A DNA stretch of 64,000 bases from contig NC_080542.1 in assembly GCF_028640845.1 (NCBI RefSeq), forward strand, positions 137,570,346 through 137,634,345, in the 5' to 3' direction. Positions 20,448 through 31,857 of this stretch are shown piece by piece (positions within the stretch are counted from its first letter, which is position 1; the number at the start of each line of letters is the position of its first letter). The DNA is from Ahaetulla prasina (lineage: Eukaryota; Chordata; Lepidosauria; Squamata; Colubridae). A program made the position numbers and the translations under genes. Under the pieces are notes generated by a model that saw only the letters and a program-made list of their open reading frames with translations, had not been told where the DNA came from and did not search any database.

Positions 20448-20664
20448 TTAACAATTCTTAATGCCTTTTTAGCAATGCTGTTACAGTGAGCTTTGGCACT
20501 TAGATCATTAGAGATGAGTACTCCAAGGTCTTTGACAGAGTGAGGGTCTTTCTGCACAGGTCTTCTCAAAGCCAACCTTGGTTTGATCTAGTCCTGACTA
20601 AGAAGCTAAACAATGAAAATATGCAAGAGTATGAAAAAGTAGGCCTAGTTTATCAGCTGTAGAA

Positions 20665-20770
20665 GAAATTGTTTGTTTGTTTGTTTGCCATTGAGTTGGT
20701 GTCAAATGTTAGCAACCACATGGAAGATCTTCTCCAAGACAATTTGTTCCCCCCATCCTAGTCCTTCAGG
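20665..20770 (-). mobile_element. BovB/Sauria-SINE-type 3' tail
   Basis: Minus strand reads gaagatcttccatgtggttg then gacaccaactcaatggcaa, resembling the BovB-type 3' end seen at 53580-53650, followed by a CAAA-type tail (plus gtttgtttg). The parent (LINE or SINE) cannot be told. Confidence 0.4.
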
Positions 20771-22030
20771 TGTCCCAATGGCATATTAGCAATGCTGTAA
20801 TTAAATATGTAATTAAATCTGATTGTCCTCCAGAACAAGGAGAATAGTGCTGGGAAAGATGGAAGAAAGATTTTTACATGGAATTAGGTTTTCCCATAAT
20901 GCATTCAAAGTATGGTGGTTTGAATACCAAAGTTCAGAAACAGTGTTTTTTTCTATCTGGCTTCTTCGAAGTCCATTTATTTCCAGAGTGTTCATTGCTA
21001 TTCTGCCAAATACTAATCTGTAGCTTTTTTTTTCTTGACTGTAGAACCATAAGTTCAGTGTTTGTCATTAGTTTGGTCTTCTTTACATTTAATTTTTTCT
21101 TACTGGCTCCCCTGATTTTATTATTAGAATTTACAGATAATTTGCATTTTAGTTGTCATTAACATAGTGCAGTTTATGAATGTTTCTTTCTCCAGTTTTA
21201 AAATCACATTCATCTTCCTCCAATCCAGCCTCCCTGAATATATATTCAGGATATAGATTGAAGCAGAAATATACAGTCATATCTCACTACTGGATTTCAG
21301 GAGAGATTTGAAAAGTCAAAGGGTGAGTTTTATCATCAACTATAAATAACAACAAAATATTATAAGCTTAAACACTTAAAAGAATTTAAAATAAATAGCA
21401 AAAAACTAAATAAGGTTTTGATCTAAAAAGTTATAAATGGATTAAGGATCCAGATAAATTTGGAATATTTTTTTACTATAAGATATTGGAATTAACTATA
21501 AAACAATAAATAACTTCTCATGGAGAAGACTTATTTTAAGCCTGGCTTTTGCAAGTCATAATAGAGGTAAATTATTTTATAATTTTAGAAATTGGACACC
21601 AGATTCTAATCAGAAAGAAGAAAAATGCAAACCTATTCTTTATGTCAGTTAATATTGGAACTTACAAAATGACTCAAAACATTATAAATTAGAAATGTTA
21701 AAGGAGATCTTTGGAGAATGGAACTAGAAATTACTAATATCAACTACTATATCAAAATGTTAATGAAAAAATGATATATGGAACAAATTTTATCTGATAA
21801 AATAGGAAAAACATCAGAAGTGGAATTACAAATGAGAAGCAAAGAGAGTGATTTGGAAAAGGAAATTTTATCAGACATACAAACAAACAAACAAACAAAA
21901 AACCCTGACTGAAGTTTTTAAAATTAAAAGGAAAATATAAATAATAAAGCAATTGATAAAATATTTTCTTAGTGAATCTACAAAAAGACACCTATTAAAT
22001 GTGATGGGATATAAAAGAATTGAAGAAGAA
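20771..22030. other. AT-rich unassigned sequence, possible old L1
   Basis: The stretch 21290-22020 is AT-rich and Lys/Asn-rich when translated forward, with many stops. It could be a decayed L1 ORF2 piece (for example QKEEKCKPILYVS near 21620), but no diagnostic motif is readable. An AAAC run lies at 21882-21900. Confidence 0.3.
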
Positions 22031-22034
22031 ATGA

Positions 22035-22110
22035 AATAATAGAATAACAAGGTTGGAAGGGACCTTGGAGGCCTTCTAATCCAACCCCCTGTTCAAGCAG
22101 GAAAAAACTA
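22035..22110 (-). mobile_element. CR1-type 3' end
   Basis: The sequence aaggttggaagggaccttgg then ccaaccccctgttcaagcag is the reverse complement of the CR1 3' terminus at 49430-49475. It could belong to CR1 itself or to a SINE with a CR1 tail. Confidence 0.6.
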
Positions 22111-23912
22111 AAAGGAAAGAATATAAAGTTAGTTTATTTGATTAAGTTTTTTTTAAGACTCTTTTTCTGGTCACTGTTTATGGACTTTTTGCTGACACCA
22201 TGATTGAACAGGTGATGTAGGTTGTAAGGAATAATGATACAAATAACTGAATCCTATGATGATTTTCTGTAAGCTCACACAAAAATAATAGTTCATTATT
22301 ATCATCTTGTGTTATTCATTATTATATGCTGTGTGCAGGTTGTGTATAATATTTGTACAGATTTAAACACATTCCAAGGATGTTATAAGCTGAGTAAAAA
22401 AAAAAAACTCAAGATGTTTGCTGTGACAATCTAATCAAAGCAATGCCCTTTTGTAATTTGCATCATATCCTATTTGCTCAACTACTATATCTTTGTTTTG
22501 TTGGAAGACCTAAATTTCATTGGTTGTAATAAGATGTTTCATATGAGCAATTCTGCCCTATGGAGCTCCTTCCACTGAATATAGCAAGAACTTCTTATAG
22601 ACAGGATCAGACCACAAGGTCCAGTAATAGTCATGCAGATATGAAAAAAGTCAGATGTTCCTTAGGTAGAGAAGAGAATGTATTACACTTATTTATGCCA
22701 GAAGGCCAAAAAAAGACTGTCAGTTAAAAAAAGCCCTTTTATTTTGCACCCTACACCCCCTCTTTTGAAGACAGAGAAGCTTGTAAATTAATTCCACAAA
22801 AAGGCAGGAGGGGGAGTGAATACCTAAGATAAAACAAGCATTTATTGCAAGAAATATTCTCTGTCATAAGACTACTTCTGTTAAGGTATTTTAATTAGCA
22901 TTTTCTACCAAGCTGCAGTGTCATTGGTTATCTCGGTCTCCTGTGCATTATGCAGAAATGATTATTATTCCAGTTAATGTTTAATTAAATTTGTTTAATA
23001 AACTCTGTTTTGGATGGAGAGAATTAATTTTATTTTTCTTATCAGCCAGAATTCTACTGTGAACTAATCGTGTAATTTTGAGTTTGATGAATATCGAGAG
23101 AAATCCAAATAAACGTAAAAACTCTGGATCAGCAGAGTTGCATGTTATAGTTACTAAGAGACTAGGGATGTAGATAATAATCACAAAAACAATAACTGAC
23201 AGAGCTTAGTTTAAGCAATTGTAAGTATGTAAACTGTCTCTATGGGAGGAATTGTGTTCCATAAACAGACATCCAGGGGTAAATACCAGTAATTCTTTTT
23301 GTAAGGTTGCTTACAAAGTGTTTATCAAAACCGAAGACAACAAGCAAGAAAAATATGGTATTTAGTTTACAAACATTATACATTAGTATAGAGAGCTTCA
23401 TTTTTGCATTTTGCTTAGTCAAAAGCGTAATAAAATAGTGTTCCTTTATGCAGTTTCCCTTTTCTCTTTATACCCAGGGATCTGGATGTCAGAAATAAAG
23501 GGGTGTATGAAAGTTTTCTTGGAACTTCTTCCATTAAAAAAAAATATCTTCTCTAAGGTTTCCCTAATTTTGAAGTAAGGCTCTAAAGTAAAACATTCAT
23601 TAAATATTTAAAAGAAAAATAAAATCTTCACTTCCATCCCCTCAGATACGGGAAAATTTAAGCCTATCTATGTGTATGATGTTACCCCACTCTTGTTGCA
23701 TCCATTTTCTTCCTCCCCACCCAATAATAATAATATTTATTCTGGCTCTGCAGTCTATGAAGGTTGAAATGTGCTATACATCACCTTGGAAGAAAATCCA
23801 AGCGTGGATTTGGAAATATAGAATTTTGTAGGTGGGATATGCAGACAAATACACTGAAACAGAATGAGATAGATAGATGATAGATAGAAGAGGGGGAGCA
23901 GACAGACTGACA

Positions 23913-23915
<3 letters not shown>
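22111..23915. other. Unassigned sequence; possible conserved non-coding stretch
   Basis: No repeat family or exon recognised. 22900-23180 is AT-rich, without repeat signatures, and carries several TAATTA/TTAATTAA-type motifs (for example taattagcattttctacc). That makes it a candidate for host regulatory DNA, but nothing in the sequence proves it. ATAG-type short repeats precede the TG array. Confidence 0.3.

Positions 23916-23959
<44 letters not shown>
23916..23959. repeat. (GT)n microsatellite
   Basis: Uninterrupted GT run of about 44 bases, preceded by a short gatagatagat tract. Confidence 0.9.
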
Positions 23960-23963
<4 letters not shown>

Positions 23964-26070
23964 AATTGTTTAACAGGATTGTTGTTGGAATGATTTTCAG
24001 TTTTCAAATGAGTAAGCTAGTTGAGAGACCTTGTGGCCAGAGGACTGAATCTCAAAATGCGCCTAGTCACATAAACCGTTTCCTAATAATGTTGCAGTTT
24101 AAATCCTTTTGCTTGCTTCAGGCTTACAAAGAAGCCATTTTGGCACCCAACATACGCATATGGAACTCTGCAAGATGCTATGTGGATTGGCTTTGCAGAT
24201 GCCTTATTACAGCTACACGGGAAAAATGCTGACAATATTTCTGTAGCATCCTAGTGGTGGAGGACGTTCATTGCAGCCACTGCTTATGGTGTCCCAGTGA
24301 GACAACAGGAGGCAGATATTCATATGGAAAACAGGCTTGGTTCATTTAATTGCAGTTCCAACAGACAGGATCCAAGCAAGAATAATAAATGAGATGTTGG
24401 CAGTTTCCTTTCTTGTGAGGCCCTTAGTAGATTCTGTTCAATGAAAAGATGAAATGAAAGGAATGACAGTGAGATTCACCATAAGGAATATATATAGAAG
24501 TAGAGGGTAATAAATGTAAAAGTCAAAATTGCTACAAACTGACAGAATCCTATGTCTTCCAATAAGATGTGCTACAAAAGTGCTACAGATGCCTTCAGAT
24601 TTTTGGCCACTATAGATCAACGTGACTCTTCTCCTCCTGCAAACCAATGCAGATTCATGAATTTGCCCTTGCAACAAGAACAATAGTTTTGAAAGGGCAA
24701 AGGGGTGAGAAGGAATGTGTTTGTTACTTGGATATAAATTCTTTTTTCTTTTTTGCAAGAAGACGAGATCCTCAAGAGCTTTTGTAAATTTCTGCTTATT
24801 GATGGTATGTTTCAGTTCACATTTTCAGTAGACACAGATGTTGCACAAAGCTTTCTAAAGCACCAATAATAATAAAAAAAGAATATGCTAGAAGCCCTGC
24901 TTCTAGATCTGTAGATCTTCTAGATTTGTAAGATCAGACTTCCCTGATCTTACAAAGTGGTGCATCTTTGGAATATTCCTGATCTTCCTTGAATAGCCCC
25001 TGTCTACGAGTTTTGGGACCTGTATAGCAGATATATTGGGCCACAAAGTGGAGATATTTCCATCCCAGTCGTTCAACAAAACTGGGCACAGCAAGACATT
25101 TAGCAAACTGAGTTTCCACTCTGAAACAATTTCATAACAAATTATACTCCAGACTTTTCACCTCAGCACATTGCAAGTTGCAGGTCCATCTTGCTTGTTT
25201 CAAGGGGGTGGGTGGGTGGAGTTTGAGATAGGAGGATGAATGAAAGCAAGTTTAGCCATTATGACTTTGATTGCTCCTGGCTCATTAGCATTGGCCACGC
25301 TCCCTCAGATTAGCAGTAATTAAACTGTGAAATCAGAGCAATTGCCTTAAGCTGAGAGACCATACTAGGCTGTCACAAGAAATCACAGAGGATAAATCCA
25401 TGTTCTCTATGGCGCCTATCACCCTTGGCATGGTGAGTGTGTGATGGGCGGAATAATAAGGCTGTTGAGGAGGGGTTTTTTTGCAATGGGGAGACTCTTG
25501 GCAGACAAGCTTTGGTTGTGTTGTCATGACAATGACAAGAGCAAGAATAAACTCTTACTCCCACTAGCTCTGGTTAATGAAGATGATAATGAAAAATTAT
25601 GCCAACATAACTGTATTTTTTTTTTGTTCCAACTGGCACTTGTAACCTTATGCCTAATGACACCATACAGTGGTGACAGTAATTGTGCACTGATAAATGG
25701 AGCAAAGATGCAGAGAATGGCTGTCCTCCAAGAGACACATGTTTAGGTTATTGTTATACTTTCTCGCAAAAAACGTTTGCTTTGTTCTTTGAACTCTGAT
25801 CAGGTGGGTTTGACCATTGTACCCCAAAACAAAATAACCTTCTTATCACTTTATATTGTTTACAATGGAAGTCTAATAATTAGAGGAAAAATTTCTTCTG
25901 TCCTTTGCTCCCTTCTCCTTTGGTAGCAGAACAAATCTAATCCATAGTATCAGTAATAATAAATCAACTCTATTTTTCTGCATCCTGAACTGGAGTAGAA
26001 CTTTGGACATCTAGGTGGTTACTTAAAACTTGTAGTTTTTGAATTTTTTGTTCCACAAATTGTTCTTTTT
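23960..26070. other. Unassigned sequence
   Basis: About 2.1 kb with no recognised repeat, domain or RNA gene. Open frames are under 110 codons and lack motifs. Confidence 0.4.
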
Positions 26071-26078
26071 TTATATAT

Positions 26079-26335
26079 TTGCATTTATATCCTGCCCTTC
26101 TCCGAAGACTCAGGGTGGCTTAAACTATGTCAAGCAATAGTCTTCATCCTATTTGTATATTTATATACAAAGTCAACTTTTATTGCCCCCAACAATCTGA
26201 GTCCTCATTTTACCTACCTTATAAAGGATGGAAGGCTGAGTCAACCTTGGGCCTGGTGGGACAAGAACCTGCAGTAATTGCAGGCAGCTGCTGTTAATAA
26301 CAGACTGTCTTACCAGTCTGAGCCACCAGAGGCCC
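26079..26335 (-). mobile_element. tRNA-headed SINE with LINE-like tail, copy 1
   Basis: On the minus strand the head (tggctcagactggtaagaca, then ctgcaggttcttgtcc) is tRNA-like. The middle reads gttgactcagccttccatcc then ggtaaaatgaggactcagat, and the end reads ccctgagtcttcggagaagg. This end resembles the LINE 3' end at 31300-31340 on the same strand (ccctgagtccttcgggagaa). Confidence 0.7.
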
Positions 26336-26390
26336 ATTCTTTGATGCCACAATCCACTCAGCACAAGAAAATTTGTGGATTTCTTCTAGC

Positions 26391-26742
26391 AGTGATGGCG
26401 AACCTATGGCATGCATGCTGGAAGTGGCACGCAAAGCCATTTCTCTGGGTACGCCAGCCGTTGCCTGTTGCTCTCTGGGTTTTGGTGCACACATGTGTGT
26501 CGGCCAGCTGGACTTCGCACACACGTGAGCACCAAAAACTGGAAGAGCAGCTCCCTGGTGTGCATGCATGCTGGCCAGCTGGTCTTCATGGGTGCATGTG
26601 TGCTAGGGACCTGCTCTTCCAGCTTCTGGCACTCCTGTACATGCCTGCCAGAGAGATGCTCTTCCAGTTTGTGGCACTCTCCTGCATGCCCACGGAGGCG
26701 CACTCCAGTTTTGGCACTGTGTGCCGAAAAGTTTCGCCAACA
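26391..26742. mobile_element. hAT-like element, copy 1
   Basis: Left end CAGTGATGGCGAACCTATGG; right end gtgccgaaaagtttcgccaa is its degenerate inverse. The related element at 52548-52861 has complete ends and an 8-bp duplication. No coding capacity; the long frames across it are chance. Confidence 0.65.
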
Positions 26743-26756
26743 CTTTTTTTTTAAAT

Positions 26757-27014
26757 TTGCATTTATATCCTGCCCTTCTCCGAAGACTCAGGGTGGCTTA
26801 CACTATGTCAAGCAATAGTCTTCATCCTATTTGTATATTTATATACAAAGTCAACTTTTATTGCCCCCAACAATCTGAGTCCTCATTTTACCTACCTTAT
26901 AAAGGATGGAAGGCTGAGTCAACCTTGGGCCTGGTGGGACAAGAACCTGCAGTAATTGCAGGCAGCTGCTGTTAATAACAGACTGTCTTACCAGTCTGAG
27001 CCACCAGAGGCCCA
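26757..27014 (-). mobile_element. tRNA-headed SINE, copy 2 (duplicated)
   Basis: Near-identical to 26079-26335 at an offset of 678 bp, so it arose by tandem duplication rather than by retrotransposition. Confidence 0.7.
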
Positions 27015-27068
27015 TTCTTTGATGCCACAATCCACTCAGCACAAGAAAATTTGTGGATTTCTTCTAGC

Positions 27069-27421
27069 AGTGATGGCGAACCTATGGCATGCATGCTGGA
27101 AGTGGCACGCAAAGCCATTTCTCTGGGTACGCCAGCCGTTGCCTGTTGCTCTTCTGGGTTTTGGTGCACACATGTGTGTCGGCCAGCTGGACTTCGCACA
27201 CACGTGAGCACCAAAAACTGGAAGAGCAGCTCCCTGGTGTGCATGCATGCTGGCCAGCTGGTCTTCATGGGTGCATGTGTGCTAGGGACCTGCTCTTCCA
27301 GCTTCTGGCACTCCTGTACATGCCTGCCAGAGAGATGCTCTTCCAGTTTGTGGCACTCTCCTGCATGCCCACGGAGGCGCACTCCAGTTTTGGCACTGTG
27401 TGCCGAAAAGTTTCGCCAACA
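27069..27421. mobile_element. hAT-like element, copy 2 (duplicated)
   Basis: Near-identical to 26391-26742. One extra T at about 27151 changes the frames across it. Confidence 0.65.
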
Positions 27422-27436
27422 CTTTTTTTTTTAAAT

Positions 27437-27690
27437 TTGCATTTATATCCCGCCCTTCTCCGAAGACTCAGGGCGGCTTACACTATGTCAAGCAATAGTC
27501 TTCATCCATTTGTATATTATATACAAAGTCAACTTTTATTGCCCCCAACAATCTGGGTCCTCATTTTACCTACTTATAAAGGATGGAAGGCTGAGTCAAC
27601 CTTGGGCCTGGTGAGGCTTGAACCTGCAATAACTGCAAGCAGCTGCTGTTAATAACAGACTGTCTTAGCAGTCTGAGCCACAGAGGCCCT
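27437..27690 (-). mobile_element. tRNA-headed SINE, copy 3 (diverged)
   Basis: Same SINE family, but with more differences from copies 1 and 2 (cccgcccttc; cttcatccatttgtatatta; ggtgaggcttgaacctgcaa) and a more regular B-box region on the minus strand (GGTTCAAGCC). Confidence 0.7.
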
Positions 27691-28520
27691 TGTCTTATAG
27701 CATTCCCCAACTCGGAATTGTAATTCCCAATCTGGTTGGGAATTTGCAGACTGCCGCTCCATTTTATATGAAAGAAGATAGGCTGGGTGATTTCTTGCAG
27801 AATATTATCATTTACTGTTATATTCCCTGAAACAAGGGAAACGTTATGCAAAGGTTAGATGCCTTCTGAACACAGGGACCTTGCATTTAACTCTGGCATG
27901 GAAGTACTCAGAACCAGTTAAGATAGCTGAAACTAGATTTTTAAATTGTCAACTCTGTGTCTATTATACACACCTGTCTATCTCAGGATATCTTTGTAAA
28001 TTTGAAGAAGCAATTTAGCACTTAGTAGCAATAACAAGCAGCTTTTTTCCTTCAAAAGGGTCGGAAGTTTTCATGATCTATTAACATTTTCCGTCAATGC
28101 ACTGCCTCTTCCATGATATATTTGTACATCATGAAATTCCCGTATAAACAGATGTACATAAATCCTCTGTACTATCCTTTGTTAAGACTGTCTTATCTTC
28201 CTTCTGACAACATCTTTCCTATGATTTCTTAACCTTTAAAAAGTTTCGTTTCTTGCACGGCCAGCATATTTTCCACTTCTGTTTTAAGGTTGCAACCTTT
28301 CTGAGCCTACAATGTTCAATAAAATCATTTTACCAAGGAATATAGACTTTATTCCTCAAAGACAGAACACCAATACTTTTTCTGCCAACCTCTTTTAAGT
28401 GTTTAAAAATGTCTTTGAAGATCATATATTTTTTCACCAAAAAATTGCAAATAATAGCTCTGATAAGCACAATGATTCTAATTCTCCATTGCACAGTTGT
28501 TTATTTATTTGGTGTATGAC
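27691..28520. other. Unassigned sequence
   Basis: No family recognised. A short ttatttattt tract precedes the SINE insertion. Confidence 0.35.
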
Positions 28521-28533
28521 ATATCGTATATGG

Positions 28534-28892
28534 GAGGGACACGGTGACTTAGTGGCTAATATGCTGAGCTTGTCGATCGAAATGTCGGCAGTTCAGCAGT
28601 TCGAATCCCTAGTGCCGCATAACGGGGTGAGCTCCCGCTACTTGTCTCAGCTTCTGCCAATCTAGCAATTTGAAAGCACGTAAAAAATGCAAGTAGAAAA
28701 ATAGGGACCACCTTTGGTGGGAAGGTAACAGCGTTCCGTGCGCCTTTGGCATTTAGTCATGCCGGCCACATGACCACGGAGACGTCTTTGGACAGCACTG
28801 GCTCTTCGGCTTTGATATGGAGATGAGCACCACCCCCTAGAGTCGGGAACAACTGGCATGTATGTGCGAGGGGAACCTTTACCTTTACCTTT
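28534..28892 (+). mobile_element. tRNA-derived SINE, BovB-like tail
   Basis: Head with box A (tgacttagtggctaa) and B box (gttcgaatccc), body agggaccacctttggtggga, tail agagtcgggaacaactgg then gaacctttacctttacct. Target-site duplication atatcgtatatgg (28521-28533) against atatcatacatgg (28893-28905), 11 of 13. Confidence 0.88.
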
Positions 28893-29059
28893 ATATCATA
28901 CATGGACTAGCAATATATATTTAACATTTCACCTAGATTTAGTAAACCCCAATAAAATATAAATGTTATAAAGATCTATGTCCAAATACCAATATCTAGG
29001 TCATTTAACCATTGAAGAGCAGCATTATTTATATATATATATTTTAAAAAACAGATATT

Positions 29060-29690
29060 GGACTGGTGTATGCCCTTAGCTTATAACCAGTGATGATGTT
29101 GTGACTCCGGCCCCTGAGCCTGTCCTCATGGAAGAGGATGACTCTGAGAGTGATGGGGAGGAGCCGACAAGGCCTCCCTCTCCAGAACCCTCCTCTCTGG
29201 CACCACCCTAGGTTCCAGCTGCAGGCCAGGAGGAGGAGCTGACAAGACCTCCCTCTCCCGGACCCTCCTCCTCCCTGGCAACGCCTCAGGTTCCAGCTGC
29301 TGAAGATCAATCCTGGATTGACCCGAGGCAACAATGACAAGATAAGCGTGTGCAGCAAAGGAAGAGGTGTGGCAGGCCCAGAGATTGCTGAGTCACTGAG
29401 CCACACCCCATAGGGGATAAAAGCAGGTGGAGTTGCAATCTGGCCCTTGTGACGGACAAAAAGCTACCAAGTGTGAACTGCAGATCAGTCGTTTGGGAGT
29501 TAAAAGGCCTGGACTGTGCAAAGGGTTTTTCTGTGAGCTCTTGGCAATGAATTTTGGACACATGGGCTTCTGTCTCTGTAAGAGATAAGGAACTCGGAAT
29601 TTGGCAGGCCTTTGCACTGTGGCTGCCAAGTCTGTCATCCACTACAGAAAGTCAGGTCTGTTGAAAATATAAAGGACTGTGGGACACGCG
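29060..29690 (+). mobile_element. Possible LTR-retrotransposon 3' end
   Basis: The forward frame from 29110 is acidic and Pro-rich (EEDDSESDGEEPTRPPSPEP), with an imperfect tandem duplication (EEPTRPPSP... and EELTRPPSPGP...). This resembles the acidic/Pro tail that follows the Gypsy integrase at 33297-33560. Downstream is TATA-like ggggataaaagcagg (29413) as in an LTR promoter. No paired LTR, PPT or target duplication is identified. It could be another kind of repeat. Confidence 0.35.
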
Positions 29691-29825
29691 TCTCTGCATC
29701 TTCTCTATGAATTGGGGAGGGGGACAGAACAGATGATGTGATCTACAGTTTGACATGAGATATGGCAGTCACAATGAGGGGACGATCTTATGCCCCATTT
29801 ATACAGAGATTCCCAACAAATGCTA

Positions 29826-30086
29826 CCATGGTGGGTTTTTACTACCGGTTCTGTGGGCATGGCTTGGTGGGTGTAGCATGGCTTGGTGGGTGTGGCTTGG
29901 TGGGCGTGGCAGGGGAAGGGGAAGGGTACTGCAAAATCCCCATTTCCTCCCGATTAGCTGGGACTCGGGAGGCAGAGAATAGGCGGAGGCGGGGCCAGAG
30001 GTGGTATTTACCAGTTCACTGAACTATTCAAAATTTCCGCTAGCGGTTCTCCAGAACTGGTCAGAACCTGCTGAAACCCACCTCTG
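29826..30086 (+). mobile_element. hAT MITE, family A
   Basis: Bounded by CCATGGTGGGTTTTTACT and aacccaCCTCTG, flanked by aaatgcta (29818-29825) and aaatgctg (30087-30094), 7 of 8. It carries an internal expansion of the ggcttggtgggtgtg motif (three copies, 29866-29910). Confidence 0.78.
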
Positions 30087-30094
30087 AAATGCTG

Positions 30095-30958
30095 TGTGAG
30101 GTGCAAGTCCTATTCAGGATTGTCCCATTGTTGACATGATAGTTCCAAGTCTGGCACCTTTTTGTGGGGCCAGTTATATGTCTTCCTATGGGCCAGTTAT
30201 ATGTCTTCCTGTGACCCATTTGGCTTTCCATTGGAAATTGATGATAAAGTTATTGGGCAGATGTTGTGCAAGTGCCAGTGGGGACTTCCTGGATTTTCAG
30301 CTCATAAATGCACTGATAGGAGTGATTTGTTTATAATTTTTCTGTGTTTTCTCACTCTTCCATCCTGATTTTGTAAAGCTGGGGGTGCTATATAGCTCAG
30401 AACAGAAAGGCAGAAAATTGGAGTAGTGTAATACATCCGCTTATAGTCCTCAGGGTGTTGCTGAGTCTGGCGTCTAACTTACTAGTGTGGCAGCTGTTAA
30501 GCCATACAGGGGCACACTATTCTGTTGCAGAGTAGACCAACTCTAGTGTTGGTGATTTCAGAGTGACAGCTGAAGCCATTTAGTTCCACGTACCGTATAT
30601 AAGGGTTTACCATATAGAATTCCATTCATGTAAGTTGCTAATTCCTCTATGAACCTATGGAGCAGATGGTACTCAAGAACAGTTCCAGAAGCCAAAACAT
30701 CAATCAGCTACCAACATAGACTTAGAAGTTTGGATCATACCATGATATGCTGGATTCCTTGAAGTAGACAAGAAACCAGGAAACTGGTGTCTGAGAAGTT
30801 ATATATACTGTATATGTACATGATATGTATGATGATTCGGATGATATTTTGTGTCTGTGTTTCCATAACTAAGGAAAAGATACTCCATTTATGTCTTGTC
30901 AAGAATGTGATGTAGATGGAATAGTTTTAATGGTGAAAGGGGCATTTTGTAGGCATTT
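30095..30958. other. Unassigned sequence
   Basis: Contains a short direct repeat (gggccagttatatgtcttcc twice, 30170-30210). No gene or known family seen. Confidence 0.35.
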
Positions 30959-30960
30959 TC

Positions 30961-31105
30961 ATAATAACAACAACAACAACAACAATAACAACAGAGTTGG
31001 AAGGGACCTTTGAGGTCTTTTAGTCCAACCCCCTGCCCAGGCAGGAAACCCTACACCATTTCAGACAAATGGTTATCCAACATTTTCTTAAAAATTTTGG
31101 TGGTG
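30961..31105 (-). mobile_element. CR1-type LINE 3' end
   Basis: The sequence agagttggaagggacctttg, ccaaccccctgcccaggcag and tttcagacaaatggttatcc is the reverse complement of the CR1 3' end at 49385-49475, with a CAA-rich tail on the plus-left side. Confidence 0.75.
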
Positions 31106-31160
31106 TTGATCAAGTGATATGTTTGTAGGGTCCTTGGTGCTCTCTGAGTTTGGTTGTTTT

Positions 31161-31206
31161 CTTACAGACATTTCATCACCAAACTAGGTAACAGGATCAG
31201 TGCAAG
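31161..31206 (-). ncRNA. Hammerhead-ribozyme-like motif (degenerate)
   Basis: On the minus strand: CTTGCA, CTGATCC (canonical CTGATGA with two changes), hairpin GTTACC/GGTGAT, GAAAT, GTC, TGTAAG. The flanking CTTGCA and TGTAAG pair over six positions (one G-T) as stem I, and stem II also pairs. The element order and both helices fit a type-I hammerhead with minimal stem III; the altered core predicts no self-cleavage. Confidence 0.55.
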
Positions 31207-31265
31207 TGGGGAGTGGGGTTTCCTCTCATTTTATATACTAGTGGCTTGTCTAATCTGGGTTTTTG

Positions 31266-31267
<2 letters not shown>

Positions 31268-31296
<29 letters not shown>

Positions 31297-31857
31297 GATT
31301 TTTATACCGCCCTTCTCCCGAAGGACTCAGGGCGGTGTACAGGCAAAATAAAACAGATAGTACAATATACAATTTAAAATGCAATTAAAAAACTTATTTT
31401 AAAATTGGCCTGAAAAGTATACAATGAACTAAAAACCCCATTTAAAATTAGTTAATAAGAATTTAAAATTTAATAAAATTCAATTTAAGCCAGCCCCGCG
31501 CGAATAAAAAGATGTGTCTTCAGTTCGCAACGGAATGTCCGAAGGTCAGGTATTTGGCATAAACCCGGGGGAAGTTCATTCCAGAGTGTGGGAGCCCCCA
31601 CAGAGAAGGACCTTCCCCTGGGGGCTGCCAGCCGACATTGCTTGGCGGACGGCACCCTGAGAAGTCCCTCTCTGTGAGAGTGTACGGGTCGGTGGGAGGC
31701 ATGTGGTAACAGCAGGCGGTCCCGTAAGTACCCTGGCCCTAAGCCATGGAGCGCTTTAAAGGTAGTGACCAGAACCTTAAAGTGCACTCGAAAGGCCTCA
31801 GGTAGCCAGTGCAGTCTGCGCAGGAGCGGTGTTATATGGGAGCTGATTGGGCTATTA
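31268..31857 (-). mobile_element. L2-like LINE 3' end inserted in the PLE
   Basis: The minus strand has a long RT C-terminal frame, then a 3' end with ccctgagtccttcgggagaa and an AAAT-type tail (plus 31268-31294). It sits between PLE blocks that are contiguous in the other copy (5310-5476), so it is younger than the PLE. Confidence 0.75.

Larger units (their letters stand above)
18495..20530 (-). mobile_element. Jockey-superfamily LINE fragment, twice interrupted
   Basis: Same family as 11238-12195. The 3' end (18495-18530, tttgtcaagcatgtataaga) is separated from the rest (19561-20530) by a 1-kb hAT element, and the RT part is separated again by a 248-bp L1 (20200-20447). Minus-strand residues include RVYKTFARPILKCSSSVW and, beyond the L1, KDLGVLISNDLSAKAHC. 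In-frame breaks are numerous. Confidence 0.75.
26079..27435. repeat. 678-bp tandem duplication (SINE + hAT)
   Basis: Units starting at about 26079 and 26757 align at an offset of 678 bp with only a few visible differences (cttaaactatg versus cttacactatg; gctctctggg versus gctcttctggg). Each unit is one minus-strand SINE followed by one hAT-like element. A third, more diverged SINE (27437-27690) closes the array, so the ancestral state was probably SINE-hAT-SINE. Confidence 0.9.

Noticed and set aside
24110..24235. Possible coding exon (open frame with several Cys)
   Set aside because: No splice context or recognisable protein family, and too short to support.
26278..27652. Long Cys/His-rich frames on both strands
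   Set aside because: They cross SINE and hAT copies and occur in duplicate because of the tandem duplication.
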